NCBI GenBank assembly: GCA_003586115.2
Contig: QVOM02000070.1
Location: 2,227,061 to 2,291,060 of the forward strand
Origin: Salvator merianae
Taxonomy: Eukaryota; Chordata; Lepidosauria; Squamata; Teiidae
DNA: 64,000 nt
Direction: 5' to 3'
Shown here: piece by piece, positions 36,301 through 46,120 of the stretch
Position numbering within the stretch: position 1 is the stretch's first letter
Layout of the letters: the number at the start of each line of letters is the position of its first letter
The notes under the pieces: generated by a model
Told to the model about the DNA's origin: nothing
Database searches by the model: none
The model's input: the letters and a program-made list of their open reading frames with translations, nothing else
Program-made: the position numbers and the translations under genes

Positions 36301-39300
36301 GAACGACATCAGTTCTTTACTTCCCTCTAGTTTCAATTTCTGAATCAGTAGGCAGAACCCCCCCATAACCTTACCAATTCTTTCTACGTTCTGCAAGGAC
36401 GATATTAAGCAAAAGAGGAAATTGCTTCTCAGTAATAGAGAAGGGAGGTCAGATCATTCCCACTCAAAATCAAGGCGTTGCCTTCTATCTGGTTCAAGGA
36501 TGGTATGGAATTTAACAAGATAGGATAGGCAAAAATTCGCCTTTCGTGGCATTTCAGGTACACTTTTATAAATTTTCAGGATGATTTCTGCTAGAACACC
36601 ATTTCCTTTTCAAATTGAATCTTCTCAATGCACAGGCTATGCTCATATACAATTTCCCTAGTTTCTTCCCAGTGCAAGTTGAGCTTGTGTACATCTATGT
36701 TAGTAATGAACCAGCAAAATGATGCCTCCTGTACCATCCAAAATCCCACTTCAACAGAAGCTGAACTAGCCGCTACACCGTGCCACCTCTGTTTTTGACG
36801 GTGCATCTGTATTAGCAGCTGTGTTTTTAATCTTCCCACAGAGCAAAGGGGGCATCCTGTCCAAGGCCTGTGACTACATCCGTGAACTGCGCCAGACCAA
36901 CCAGCGCATGCAAGAAACCTTCAAAGAAGCTGAGAGGCTACAGATGGACAATGATTTGTTACGGCAGCAGGTAAATTAGCTTTCAGGCACCAACATGTAG
37001 CTAAATAATCACTGTTCAGTTTCCACGGAAGACCCACCACGTCCAAAAAATACCCCACAACACAGGCTGCACATTGTATGTGGCGTTGCCTGCAATGTTT
37101 TCAAAAGAAAAAAAATACTGAAACCAGAAGTTTCTGGACCTCATAACCATTAGTATAGAACGCTGCTTTGATGGATTGCAGTTTTGCTAGAAAACTCACC
37201 TCCTGTGGCAACCTATTCCATTGACCGATCGCCTTTATTGTGTCATAAAGTTTTTTCTAATTTCTAGTCTGTAGCTACATCCCATTGTTTCTAGTCCTTC
37301 CTTCTTGTGTCAGTGAGAATAGGGCCAATCCCTCTGCACTGGGAAAGCCCTTCAGATACTTGAAAACAGCTTGGTTAAGAAGGACCTCAGTCAGTTAAAA
37401 CCAGAGTCCCCTTGGCCAGTAGTAATAAGAATTAACAGAATCATAAAACAGGAAATCTACTGTCTTGCTTTGTGTGGAAATTGAGATCCAGAAATCTCCA
37501 ACAGATGGCGTTCTTGCCTCAGTTTCAGCGTATGTAGAAGGAAGAGGTCTCCACCTTCCCAGGAAATCAACTCCACTGTTCTGCCTTTTCTGTGAGGAGG
37601 GCTTTTTTCCCCCTCAGGTTCATTTCAGAATCTGCCTAATACCAGAGGTGCTAATATTATAATATCCTTACACAAATTGATGATGCGACTGCAACTGGAA
37701 TACTGTGTGCAGTCTTGGTCACCGCGTACATTTTAAAAGACATTTTAAGAGTGCTTTTTCTTACTGTGAACCGCCCTGGGACTTATTGGTGAAGGGTGGG
37801 ATGTAAATTCTTAAGCAAATAAAATAATAAATATCAAAAAAGATGTTGCAGAGTTGAAGGAGGTTCAAAGGGGGGTGTCTAAAACGATCATGGGGCTGGA
37901 GGAGCTTCTATGTGAGGAGGATTTGCAACGTCTGGGGCTTTTTAGTCTAGAAAAAAAGAGTGAGAGGGGATATGATAGAGGAATATAAAATTATGCATAG
38001 TGCAGATAAAGTGGATGGGGACATTTTATGCTCACAACAGCCTTGCACAGTAAGTTAAACCGAAAGGCAGTGACGGGCCAAGATCAGTCACGAAGCTCAA
38101 GGAATGTGGTTTTGACCATCTCTCAGAGTGCAACATTATAAGTAACATGAATGGCTTCCAGTGGATTTGATCTGTGCTGAGAGGGAAGTGAGAAACAAAA
38201 CTTCCTCTGTAAATCTTCATGTTGCACCTTAATGAGATACTTCACGTATGGTGTTCATAGAATGATAACCTTGCACTGGATTATACCATTTTGCTCAGCA
38301 TGTGGGAACCTGACTATATCTGCCTTCCCCCCCGTGGAATAAAAAAACATAGAAAGAGCAAGGAGGGAGGTTGGAGAGAAATGGGCAAGAGGTATATCCT
38401 GACTCTGTTTTCATGTGGAAGGAACTTAGCAGCTATCGGTCATGTGAACCATCCATGCCTATAAAACTAAAATATCTACAGTGCAGTGTAGTACTGCTGA
38501 AATGTAATTTCTCTGCCCTCAGGAAAAACGCTGTCCTTTAAATATGCAAACAAACCTGTTGGCAGAAATCCAGAATACAGTTGCCGTTTTTAAACCCCAC
38601 TGAAAGCAGGAGCGCCAGTTCCATTGGATCATTTCAGTTTATCTGCCAATTTAGGACAGATGGAATTCAGTGAGCTCGTTTGTTCATACAGGAGCCTGTG
38701 GCCTTCCAGAGGCTAGACATGGCCTAGGTACTGCCTCCAGGGTGGAGAAACAGGCAAGATGCCTCCAAAGTCCATTTGCAGGGAGACGAGGGCAGGTGAA
38801 GGTTTTGTCTTCTGCTTGAGAATGCCCAGAAGCCATTGGCGGGACACTGTGTGAGACAGGATGCTGTGCTAGAAGGGCTGTGACCTGATCCAGCAGGGCT
38901 CCTCTTACGTTCTTATGCAGCTGCATTATACCTCCCATCAAACTTCAGGATGGTAAATGGGGAGGATTAATGGGAGCAGTAGTTTGCTAACATTTCATAA
39001 GCCGTTTATTCCACATATGTGAAAACAAAGGTGCACCCTTGTATCAGGCTCTAAAAAATCTGAGATTTTGTTTTTTTTTAATCTGCAGGTACAACTTGTT
39101 TCAGGGTGCTATGACATAACAGACAAGATGCTTTGTACTGCCACCAGTAGCTCTTTTTTCCCCTGAATCAGAAGGTACCTCCAGATGGGAAGAGGAAATT
39201 GCGGGAATATTCTTTATATCCTGCAGTCGCCTCTTGCCGTCCCTTCCAGACAGCAGGAGATAATCCCAGCATATTCCCGGTCTCCTACCTCATCTGCCAT

Positions 39301-39922
39301 TTGTTTGCATAATCATTGCTCTTGCAAAATACCCGCAGGTTAGCAAGTGCCTGACCCCTTCCCTTTGTTTTTTCTCTGCACTTGCTAACATATGGGTATT
39401 TTGCAAGAGCAACAATTATGCAAAGAGCTGGGAGACAGACATAAGGAAGCAATATTACAAGAAATCTATCATCGTTGTTGGATTTTCCACAATATCACTA
39501 TTTCGGAATATCGCCTCCAAATCCCAGAACTGTATCAGGACTGCCATGGATATGTGTGGCAGTCCCACTATAGTCCCTGGAGAACCACAGTTTTTTTACT
39601 GGCATCCAGGAGCACCCACAATCTCACCCTGGACCTGAGCATGCCAGCTGTTTCCCAGATGTGAACCTACCCTTTTCCTTGAGGGCAACATGGCTATTGC
39701 AGGTGGGGGCAGCATTTAGAGAGCATGCTTGTTGTGAATGCTATGTTTTAAACTCTTGTGTACATGTTTATGTACTGTATTTATGGGTGTCTGTGTATCT
39801 TTCTCTCTCGTGCCGCTCCCGGCGTACGGCAGATGGAGGAGCTGAAGAATGAAAACGCGCTTCTCAGAGCACAGCTGCAGCAGCACGGGATCGAGATTGT
39901 GGGAGACACCCCAGGGCAGTAA
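21288..39922 (+). CDS. USF2: USF2, upstream stimulatory factor 2, exons 2-10 (spliced, 5' partial)
   Basis: USF2 is a nuclear bHLH-leucine-zipper transcription factor. It binds E-boxes (CACGTG) as a homodimer or as a heterodimer with USF1. Nine exons are seen: 21288-21334, 25323-25438, 26506-26625, 29487-29640, 30105-30192, 31213-31271, 35805-35899, 36842-36970 and 39833-39922. All borders are AG/GT and all phases agree, giving about 298 residues after exon 1. Domain order: acidic and glutamine-containing activation region (exons 2-4); USF-specific region (exons 5-6); basic region with HNEVERRRR split between exons 7 and 8; helix-loop-helix (exons 8-9); leucine zipper (exons 9-10). The expected length is somewhat under the mammalian protein of about 346 residues, because a Pro/Ala-rich segment before AVIQNPFSNGG is absent. 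Intron 7 carries an antisense retrovirus. USF1 is excluded by the VELQEG and SNGGSP-type segments typical of USF2. Confidence 0.96.
21590..21850 (-). repeat. Dispersed repeat R2, reversed copy
   Basis: It contains CCAGGGTGGGTCACAATAAT, GGTATGTTTTAACCAGACAC and CCACCACAGAAAAGCCCCCC. It begins about 255 bp after USF2 exon 2. Confidence 0.55.
22252..22445. mobile_element. Non-autonomous DNA element, family E copy 2
   Basis: The ends TAAAGATGTGCAC and AGTTCAGCACATCTCT are inverted. The interior has TTCGGTTGAAATCAAATGG-like sequence related to 18073-18420. Confidence 0.5.
22983..23018. repeat. TC/TG microsatellite
   Basis: A short TC run passes directly into a TG run of about 12 units in USF2 intron 2. 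Confidence 0.9.
23201..23412. mobile_element. Inverted-repeat DNA element, family F copy 1
   Basis: The ends GCTGTGTTCAGACATA and TGTCTGATTACAGCC are inverted. The interior has CACCTCAGAGAGACAGAGTG and CCACCTTTTCTAGCACGGAA. Other copies are at 51283-51508, 56392-56570 and 57862-58075. Confidence 0.7.
23875..24450 (-). repeat. Dispersed repeat R2, long reversed copy
   Basis: The order of blocks matches 27730-28190 and 45690-46120: GGTCTCAGGATAGATAACAG at left, GAAGGCCCTCTCATTAGTGC in the middle, AGCTCTATGTGGAGTGTGTT at right. Confidence 0.55.
25323..25438 (+). CDS. USF2: USF2 exon 3
   Basis: This 116-bp exon lies after ctctcccag and before gtagca. It completes a Gly codon from exon 2 and includes EQTAVAIASVQQAAF and HNIQYQFRTE, conserved USF2 activation-region segments. 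It ends in phase 0. An open frame of 186 codons on the opposite strand here is only the shadow of this exon. Confidence 0.96.
25724..26080 (-). repeat. R1 repeat interrupted by an R2 fragment (nested)
   Basis: R1 sequence stops at about 25795 (CAGGATGTCTCAAAAGACC) and resumes at about 25925 (GAGAGCAGGTGAAGCTTTTG). An R2 fragment lies between them (25796-25920, with CCACAACAATAAAAATC). R2 therefore arrived after R1. Confidence 0.6.
26506..26625 (+). CDS. USF2: USF2 exon 4
   Basis: This 120-bp exon lies between cctag and gtagac and encodes 40 codons in phase 0. It starts with VTYRVVQVTDSQLDGQ and ends with AAFTSGQQAVAQ. It is part of the USF2 activation region. Confidence 0.96.
27730..28190 (-). 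repeat. Dispersed repeat R2, reversed copy
   Basis: GCCACCATAGAAAAGGTCCT, AGAGAAAGCTCTTCTTCAGA and CTCAACACAGAGTGCATTAC appear in the R2 order. A short internal duplication of TCTAATCTGGAG lies near 28100-28150. Confidence 0.55.
28764..28985 (+). repeat. Sauria-type SINE
   Basis: The tRNA-like head GTAGTGTAGTAGCTAGAATA and B-box CTTGGTTCAAATTCAG are followed by GTCTTGGGTCAGTCACTGCT and the tail GGAGGAAAGGTGAGATATTA. It lies in USF2 intron 4. Confidence 0.7.
29487..29640 (+). CDS. USF2: USF2 exon 5
   Basis: This 154-bp exon lies between cccttag and gtagga. It starts at AVIQNPFSNGGSP and runs through GEARFAYFPAS to TTDQSLSQAG. Mammalian USF2 carries an extra segment of roughly 27 mostly Pro/Ala/Gly residues before AVIQNP (recalled, not searched). 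Here the acceptor sits directly before AVIQ, so that segment is missing unless it is a separate unrecognised exon. Confidence 0.95.
30105..30192 (+). CDS. USF2: USF2 exon 6 (USF-specific region)
   Basis: This 88-bp exon lies between gctctag and gtatgt. It encodes QFYVMMTPQDVLQTG and QRTIAPRTHPYSP. This is the USF-specific region just before the basic domain. The last codon (Pro) is split 2+1 with exon 7. Confidence 0.96.
30426..30640 (+). repeat. Dispersed repeat R1
   Basis: It starts AAGAATATAAGAAGTGCCCT and includes GGAAGCCCACCAGCAGGACA. It lies in USF2 intron 6. Confidence 0.6.
31213..31271 (+). CDS. USF2: USF2 exon 7 (start of basic region)
   Basis: This 59-bp exon lies after aaaattag, which has a weak pyrimidine tract, and before gtgcat. 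It encodes KMDGTRTPRDERRRAQHNE and one base of the next Val. It carries the first half of the DNA-contacting basic region, including the conserved His and Glu. The next intron contains the retrovirus. Confidence 0.95.
31909..32524 (-). repeat. 3' LTR of the provirus
   Basis: This is the second 616-bp copy. The TATA-like box is at 32024-32029 and the AATAAA signal (minus strand) at 31982-31987. It sits 637 bp after USF2 exon 7. The sequence just before it on the minus strand is not a clean purine tract, which is unusual for a retrovirus. Confidence 0.95.
32525..32854 (-). pseudogene. Short retroviral remnant between gag and the 3' LTR
   Basis: Only 330 bp separates gag from the LTR. One minus-strand frame (32587-32958) stays open with a Pro-rich stretch and then LQNDLHKL. 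A neighbouring frame gives a Leu-rich heptad-like stretch. This could be the remains of an envelope transmembrane heptad region, but stops and frame changes prevent a firm call. It may mark the deletion junction that removed pol and most of env. Confidence 0.35.
32855..34686 (-). pseudogene. gag: Retroviral gag, broken
   Basis: The open frame starts at 34686 with MGGFQS, a myristoylation-type matrix start. It passes a Pro/Ser-rich linker and then a p30-like capsid segment with PTWDDCQQLL and a conserved DERET stretch. A stop codon at 33655-33657 interrupts the frame, which reopens immediately and continues in the same frame. It then runs through a charged, probably coiled-coil region (about 33290-33360) and an Arg/Gly-rich stretch. 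At an eight-T run (33078-33085; eight A on the coding strand) the zinc-knuckle part moves to another frame (33229-32855), where CRYCKAKGHWKNEC gives CX2CX4HX4C. No PPxY or PTAP late motif was noticed. The gene is not expected to give a full Gag. Breaks could be real or assembly errors. Confidence 0.88.
34842..34860 (-). other. Retroviral primer-binding site, tRNA-Ser type
   Basis: Four bases inside the 5' LTR edge lies a 19-base match to the 3' end of vertebrate tRNA-Ser (AGA/TGA family), including the added CCA: aatcctgccgactacgcca on the + strand. The match rests on recalled tRNA-Ser sequence. Confidence 0.85.
34865..35480 (-). repeat. 5' LTR of the provirus
   Basis: This LTR is 616 bp with TG...CA ends. 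On the minus strand a TATATA element is followed about 40 bp later by an AATAAA poly(A) signal (plus coordinates 34938-34943), then U5. It differs from the other LTR at four single bases and has no length difference. Confidence 0.95.
35805..35899 (+). CDS. USF2: USF2 exon 8 (basic region end and helix 1)
   Basis: This 95-bp exon lies between ccatctag and gtaaga. With the base from exon 7 it reads VERRRRDKINNWIVQLSKII and continues to DNSKTGA. It includes the Arg residues that contact the E-box and helix 1 of the HLH. Phase is 0 at its end. Confidence 0.97.
36182..36217. repeat. CCTT microsatellite
   Basis: About nine CCTT units lie in USF2 intron 8. Confidence 0.95.
36842..36970 (+). CDS. 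USF2: USF2 exon 9 (helix 2 and zipper start)
   Basis: This 129-bp exon of 43 codons lies between cccacag and gtaaat. It starts SKGGILSKACDYIRELRQTN (helix 2) and ends in RLQMDNDLLRQQ, the start of the leucine zipper. It is highly conserved with mammalian USF2. Confidence 0.97.
37675..38020 (+). repeat. CR1-like LINE 3' region with a nested insert
   Basis: GGAATACTGTGTGCAGTCTTGG and, after an insert at about 37733-37845, GGGGCTGGAGGAGCTTCTAT, TTTAGTCTAGAAAAAAAGAG and ATAAAATTATGCATAGTGCA are classic CR1 3' blocks. The insert has CCGCCCTGGGACTTATTGG and an AAATAAAATAATAAAT tail, so it is a younger short retroelement. Confidence 0.6.
38696..38925 (-). repeat. Dispersed repeat R1
   Basis: This minus-strand copy ends GGGCTCCTCTTACGTTCTTATG, with CTAGGTACTGCCTCCAGGGT at left. 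It lies in USF2 intron 9. Confidence 0.6.
39304..39425. repeat. Foldback element, 47-bp inverted arms
   Basis: The arms at 39304-39350 and 39379-39425 are inverted and match at about 42 of 47 bases (core GGGTATTTTGCAAGAGCAA), with a 28-bp spacer. It sits 408 bp before USF2 exon 10. It could be the end of a DNA element or a structured intronic RNA. Confidence 0.8.
39833..39922 (+). CDS. USF2: USF2 exon 10 (zipper end and stop)
   Basis: The coding part is 29 codons plus TAA after ggcag. It begins MEELKNENALLRAQLQQHG and ends in a short divergent tail, EIVGDTPGQ. The 3' untranslated region follows directly. Confidence 0.96.
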   Translation: MEELKNENALLRAQLQQHGIEIVGDTPGQ

Positions 39923-40235
39923 CCACCTCCCTCGCCACTGCCTCGCCACACGGGATCTCAGCCTCCAGTTGTGCTGGCCCTTTTGTATAGAGAACTCCCT
40001 CTCTCGATGAACCTCACCTCGCCTCGTCTGGGGGACAACAGAAGGGGGGGGACACGTGGGGGGTGGAGGAGCGTGATCGTCCAGTTGGGCACCTGCACCT
40101 GCACCAGCCCTTGCTCCTGCTCCTGCTCCAGAAAGCCCTCCAGCTCCTCCTTTCCCATTCTCTTCCCTAATTCCTGTCCCAACGTCCTCTCTTTACTTAG
40201 GATATAGTCCAATTAAACAGACAAAACTTGCATTT
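39923..40235 (+). other. USF2: USF2 3' UTR (probable end)
   Basis: After the stop the sequence is C-rich. It reaches an ATTAAA signal at 40212-40217, so cleavage near 40235 is plausible. Further AT-rich single-copy-like sequence continues to about 41600 and could be a longer alternative 3' UTR (another ATTAAA lies near 41100). The UTR holds one CACGTG E-box at 40053-40058. Confidence 0.55.
40212..40217 (+). terminator. Candidate poly(A) signal of USF2 (ATTAAA)
   Basis: ATTAAA lies about 290 bp after the stop codon and is followed by T-rich sequence. It is a common variant of the canonical AATAAA. Confidence 0.5.
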
Positions 40236-41734
40236 TTTATAGCAGATTTTTAACACAGGTTAGCCAAATTCGCTTCCCCTCCAAGCTCCTTTCCTCCTCT
40301 GCTGGATCTGTGGGACGGGGGCCTCCTCTCCCCCCCCCCTTGAACTCGGCTGTTGGAAAAGCTACTGGATTCCGTCACCTTGTCCTCCTGGCACTTGGGT
40401 GTTTTCTGGGGCTCGCAAGTAGACTGGCTCGTTTGGTTAAAAGTCGTGACGAAGGGGACTGGGCTTGGTTTCTCAGGCTAGGCTGCTGCGCAGAGAAAGC
40501 AGGCCATTCGCCTTCCTCTGTGCTGCCTGATTTGGGCAGGGCCCCCAGGTTACGCTGCCATTCTTTACAGTACCCTGTACTAAATACTGCTTGCGTGAAA
40601 ACCTGTTCGGCTTCCTGAGCACGTTCTGCGTGTGCTCATGAACCAGCCGCACTCCGTTTACCCTCTTCCAAGATTCTTCAGGGGTGAGGTGGGATCTCAC
40701 ACACAGCTAAACCAGGTAGTCCTTTTCTGGTTTGTGCCCTGTGCCACAGCTGGAGGAGACTGTTCCTTTTTCCCTCTTACGTTTTGGGTCCCCGAAATCG
40801 AACTCTCTGCTACTTCACCACTCCACAGTGTGCAATCCCTCTTCCCCCTTAAGGCACGTTGGAGTACAGCCCTAAAGCTTGCCTCGATCTCTCCCCCTTC
40901 TCCCTCTTTCTTTTCCCTTATTTTTGTTCCATTGTAAGTAATCTTTATTTTATTAGTTTCCAGGCGCGTTTGTATAGAGGTACGGTGTTTGTATGATAGC
41001 TGAAACCCAGGCCATTAGGGATGTTTTTTAGTGGTGGATTGAAATGACAACAGGGTTGCTTTTTGTGTGTGTGTTTTTTGATATTATATAATTTTTTAAT
41101 TAAACTTCAACAGTGTTTTAGGACTTCAGGTAAAAAAAAAAAAAAGATCAGGAGATGATTTTTTTTTTAAAAAAAGAAGTAGTCTCCTATATTTTGGGTT
41201 TTGTCTCCCACTTCCAGGCAGAATTTTTTTTATGAAATGAAAAGAAAAAAAGGATAAATTGTTCCTTAAATGATAAATATTATATAACGGCAAGTTCCCT
41301 AAGCTTGATTTTTTTTGTTTTGTTTTGAATCTATATATACCAGTCCACTCCTACAAACGCCTTTAAAAAAACACAAACTGATTGCAGCTGGATTTGTATT
41401 AATACAATACTTGTTTGATCCTGCACTAAGTCCTGTGAATGTGAGGAGGAGGAAGAGACTAAATCAAGGGAAAAAGAAAATGGTATATATATAGAAAAGA
41501 GAGACTAACGAGTTGGCTTGCAGAGTGATTGTTGGAAAGTAGGAAATAATTCTGTTTATATATAAAAGAAAAAAAAACCTGCACAGTAATAATATTGTAT
41601 CACATCATTTTGTGGGTTGAACTGCGTGTGTCTTGAGTGAGAGGACTGAGTGAAATTGCTTCAGGGTTGGGACCACGGCTCGGGACCACAGCTCAGGACC
41701 ATGGGGTTGGAAGCACAGGTGTCCTTGTTTATTT

Positions 41735-42075
41735 GTTTATTTGCATTTTTATCCTACCCTATACCCGAAGATCTCAGGGTGGGTTACAACAATAAAAAAC
41801 AGAATGTAAAATATACATACTATAACAGTGCCTGAAAGTTAGGAGGAAAGCTGTTTCCTTGCCAAAGGCCAGGATAAATCGGTGCATCTTCACTGCTCTC
41901 CTAAAGGTGTGAAGTGAAGATGACTGAGGCACCGCAGGGGGGGAGACTGTTCCATAGTCTGGGGCCACCGCTGAAAAGGTCCTATTTTGGGTCCCCACCC
42001 CTCTAACTACTGAAGGTGGTGGTACAACGAGGAGGACCTTATCTGCAGATATTATGCCCTGTTGTAGGCTTTCAT
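41735..42075 (-). repeat. Dispersed repeat R2, reversed copy
   Basis: It contains CAGGGTGGGTTACAACAATA, GACTGTTCCATAGTCTGGGG and ACGAGGAGGACCTTATCTGC. It is followed at 42100-42150 by a short R1 fragment. Confidence 0.55.
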
Positions 42076-43559
42076 ATGCATTTGGTTCCACTGTGAGAGC
42101 AGGCTGTTGGGTTCAGTGGTCTGCAGGTCCAATGCAGCAGGGTTTTTCTTACATTCTTATCTTCATGATCTGTGGTGGAAGATGTCCACTCCAAAGACCA
42201 AATTACTGACCCAGGACAAAAGCAGCTGCTTTATTCTTGTGCGCAAGAGGCTAGCGTTCAACCATGAAACAGTTGAGCCGTGCTCTGTGTCTCTCTAAAC
42301 ATGCTTATATATGAATGGGAAACATGAATAGACAAAGAGATTCTGATTACATTCTTAGGAATTCATATATGGTTATTCAGTTGCATTAACAAGGTACAAA
42401 GAAGCTGTGACATCACTTAAGACTAACTAAATTCTAAATTCTGTGTGGTACAGAGTCTCTCCACTTAGCAACTCAAGGCCAAATTTCTAACTTAGCAACT
42501 TTGCCCGTTCCTTATCTGATTGTTTTCAACTTTTTTTATCTCTGTGCCGCCTAGCTGTGCACAATCTAACTGAACTGGAATTTTTGTAGTTTCCCCATCC
42601 CCACAATTCTCTCCACATTTCTCCATTTTGGCTTCACAGCCCCAACTGAGTCACAGGTTCTTATGCACTGCTCAACGGTTTCAAGGTTTCATCTCAGTTT
42701 GGTTGGCAACTGAGCACCTTATCTTGCCATCTTTAGGGCTTCCCATACCTCTATTGTTCTTCTACTTCTAGAAGATCTAGTTTACTCTCACCACAATACC
42801 ATCAGGGAAGGGTTGAGCCCAGGACATTTAATGTGCCATCTCAAGAACACTGCTGAACTATGTTTATTTAATACTTCTAAAAATATATCAACAGTCATTT
42901 TCCTGGGGTGCCTATACATTCCTTTTCACCCAGACCGATTCAGGGTGAATGGTTTCCTCTTTACCACCATCTGTTTTAATATGTTTATTTTTACCCATTT
43001 GATAGTTTAAACTTTTTTAAAAAATACTGTTTAACAATGTTAAAACGTGGTTTTAAAGAACCATATTAAAGTCCATGGTAAAACTGCAGATGGGAAAGGA
43101 AACAAAACAAACAGTACAGTCATCCATGCAGAGAAAAGCATGGTGTGAAAACATATCATTTCTTGCTTTGCCCATTCTGGTTGCACTTGTTGCAGGCATT
43201 ATGATGTGCAAGTGCATTTGGACTGTGTGTCGTGATGTCTGCAGATGTGTGATGCCATCAACCTACACAGGTGGTAGGAATGGTGCCATCCATGCTAGCA
43301 AGGAACAGATGAGTTCCCTTGCAGCTTTCATGGCAATCATCTGTTCCTCACCATCGTCAATCAAAAATTTATCTCGATCATAGACCCAGTGACTTGAAAC
43401 AACATAAATAAATAAAATCATCCAGTGATTCCAAGTTTGGTAAAACACATACAAGTACAGGTGCGCTAGAATCATGCAAACTCTGTGCAAGCATAGGATG
43501 CAAGGCAGCAAAGGAAGGTTAAGGAGGTCTGTGGTAATATTAAGAGCTAATGTGAAAAC

Positions 43560-43800
43560 CTGTTTTAGAAGTCAGGGCTAAAAACTTGACAGTGTCCAAA
43601 GTAATGCTGGGGGATGAGTCGTGCAGTAAGAGACCAACTAGGGTAGTATTGGACTGGTCCAGCCATTGGCTTAAGATAGGATGGAGCAGCTCTTGGCAGG
43701 TTCCTCCATTGAAGCCTCATGCCAGGAGAATGTGCTGGACAGACTCAATTGTCCCATCGTTGCAGAGACATAGGGTGTGATCAGATATATTTTTTTCAAT
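43560..43800 (-). pseudogene. LINE open reading frame C-terminal relic
   Basis: The minus-strand translation contains CLCNDGTIESVQHILLA, then a stop and further related text. The C-X-C...H pattern is the carboxy-terminal zinc-like motif of vertebrate non-LTR retrotransposons. It is broken by stops. Confidence 0.45.
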
Positions 43801-45689
43801 CACCCCTTTCTAGACAATGTACCCCTTCTGTAGCTGTCCCCAAAAAAACAGGCATTCAAAAAGTTAAAATAATAATCCTACCTCATATTTCCACATGTTG
43901 CTCTCCCTTCATCTCATACTCTGGCAACACCTTCTTAGCAAGTGCTTACCACTGACTGGCCGGCCACCTGCCCAACTTTCCAGCCCCTAATTGGTCGCTG
44001 GCTGGCAGCATTTGTTTCCATCCTGTGATTGGCTACATTTCCCTCCTCTGTATTCTCTCCCAATGCGATTGAAAGAAAGAGTGGCTCCTAGTGTTACTGT
44101 CTTCCATATGAGAAAGAGATGCCGAGACTTCAGAGTATGGTAAGGAGCATGCAGGGGTAAAATGTCTCCAACTGCAATCCTTCAAGGCTTCAAGGATGGC
44201 TGATAGCACCTATAGTCTCTGGACTCAAAGGAGTCCCTCAAACCTTCCCTTCAACATCCTGTTTGGTAAAACATTAAGTCTTGCCTTAGTAAAGTTGATT
44301 CTGAATTTGTTAACAGTTCAGTTTGTTAAATAAAGAGATGTATGAAGTGTGTAGCAGAAAGGGAAGTCCAAAGATTGCTGGTGAGCAAGGGCCGGTGGCT
44401 TTCTTATTGCTCTTGCACTGTGATTTCACTTAGACTTTGCTTGACCAACGCTGCAGCTAGATTGGGACCCAACTGGATTGGAGCCCAAGTTGGGAAAACT
44501 TGTGAATTACTATTTTAGACCATTGGTTAGCATAGTTACCTGCTCCAGACTAACCCTTCTGTGCTGAAATAGCTCAGGATTGCTGGGTGCTTCACCTAGC
44601 AGACCCGGGCCTCCTAACACGTTCAAACACTTGTCCGTACAAGCCTAGTATTGTCCGCATCGTACCCTACTCCTTCACAGGAAGCAACTGAAGCAATGGA
44701 TGTAAATCCGCTCAGCCTGCTTGCCTGCTTCTGACTGGTTATGAATCTCCAGCCTTTGCTTCTTCGTTGTTTGTTCTCCTGTATGCTCAGTGTATCTCCA
44801 CAGCCAGAAGCGGCAGAATTCTGTCCTGTTGCCCAGATCCCTCCAGAGCATTAAAAGACTTCAAGGGACAAGAATGAGACCTTTTAACTGCAGCAGTCCA
44901 AACCCTCATTGGTTGTCCTGTACAGTGTTTTCCCCCCTTAAAACCTGTTGGGTAAAGGTGTTCTTTGTAGGGTAGAGGATACTGGAGTGGGAAGGATAGA
45001 AGAGAAGGGAACCGATATCCTCAGTCAGCCCAGTTCATTCTTACAAGCTGAAACGCAAGCAAAGTGGAACTGGTCCTTTCTATTCCAGTGCAAGGGTTGA
45101 GGTCTGTCTGTAGGTAGTGCCTTCCCTTGTCATGTTAAACCTCTGTGCCATAACCAGTCTGTGACCACAAGAAGCTCTTCATGAGTCCCATCATGCCTTG
45201 GATTTATTCTGAACCTGCTGCTGGGCTGCAGCAATGCAAAATGATGTTCTTTTCTCGCTCTCTCCCCCTCCCCCCCCGCAAGCTGTAATTCGTACATTAA
45301 TCGTCTAAAGCTTTTAACAGATGTACTTTTAACAGCGCACCACAAAATTAGTCAATGAGCCTATAAATTTGGAGGCGCATTCATAATTTACGTTTGGTGA
45401 TTTGGCTGGCTGATCAGAAGACACATGCTTTAGATGGGATTATGGTAGCATGCAAATGTTCCTATGTTAGCCAGTCCCCGCAGCAGATTGCCAAGGAAAT
45501 GCAGAACCTTCTGTAATGCTGAGTTCTTGTTCTTAACGAACTGCTGCATAACTGTTTTCTGCAAGTAATTGCGGCCTGTGGGAAAATGGTGTAACAGGAA
45601 CCATGTAGATCCAGTCTACCCTTGTAAACCAGCGGCATTGCAGAGGCCAAATCACATGATTGAACATTTCTGGGTTTACACAAAACAAA

Positions 45690-46120
45690 GGAAGATGCTT
45701 TTTATTTATTTTATTTTATTGATTTGAGTATATCCCAATCTTCACCCAAAACTCCCAGGGCAGGTCACAAAAATAAAAAGATAAAAACCATAAACCAGTA
45801 TAAAATATACATTAAAATATAACCCACCCTCCCTCCCTGGCAGGGCGATGCTTAGAGGAAGCTAAGCATCAAAAGTCTAGGTGAAAAGGTATGCTTTAAC
45901 CAGGTGCTGAAGGACATACCAAGTTAGTGCCTGGCATAGGGAGACAGTTCCAGAGTCTGGGGCCACCATAGAAAAGGCCCTCCCACATGTCACCACCACT
46001 CACACAAATGAAAGAAGCAGAGCTACAAAATCTTAGTGCTCGGTAAGATTTATATGGGAGAAGGCGCTCCTTCAGATAACCAGGACTCAAGTCAATCGGG
46101 GCTTTACCAACCATATAAGA
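45690..46120 (-). repeat. Dispersed repeat R2, reversed copy
   Basis: It runs from an ATTTATTTTATTTTATTG tail through CCAGGGCAGGTCACAAAAAT and AGAAAAGGCCCTCCCACATG to CAGATAACCAGGACTCAAGT. Confidence 0.6.
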
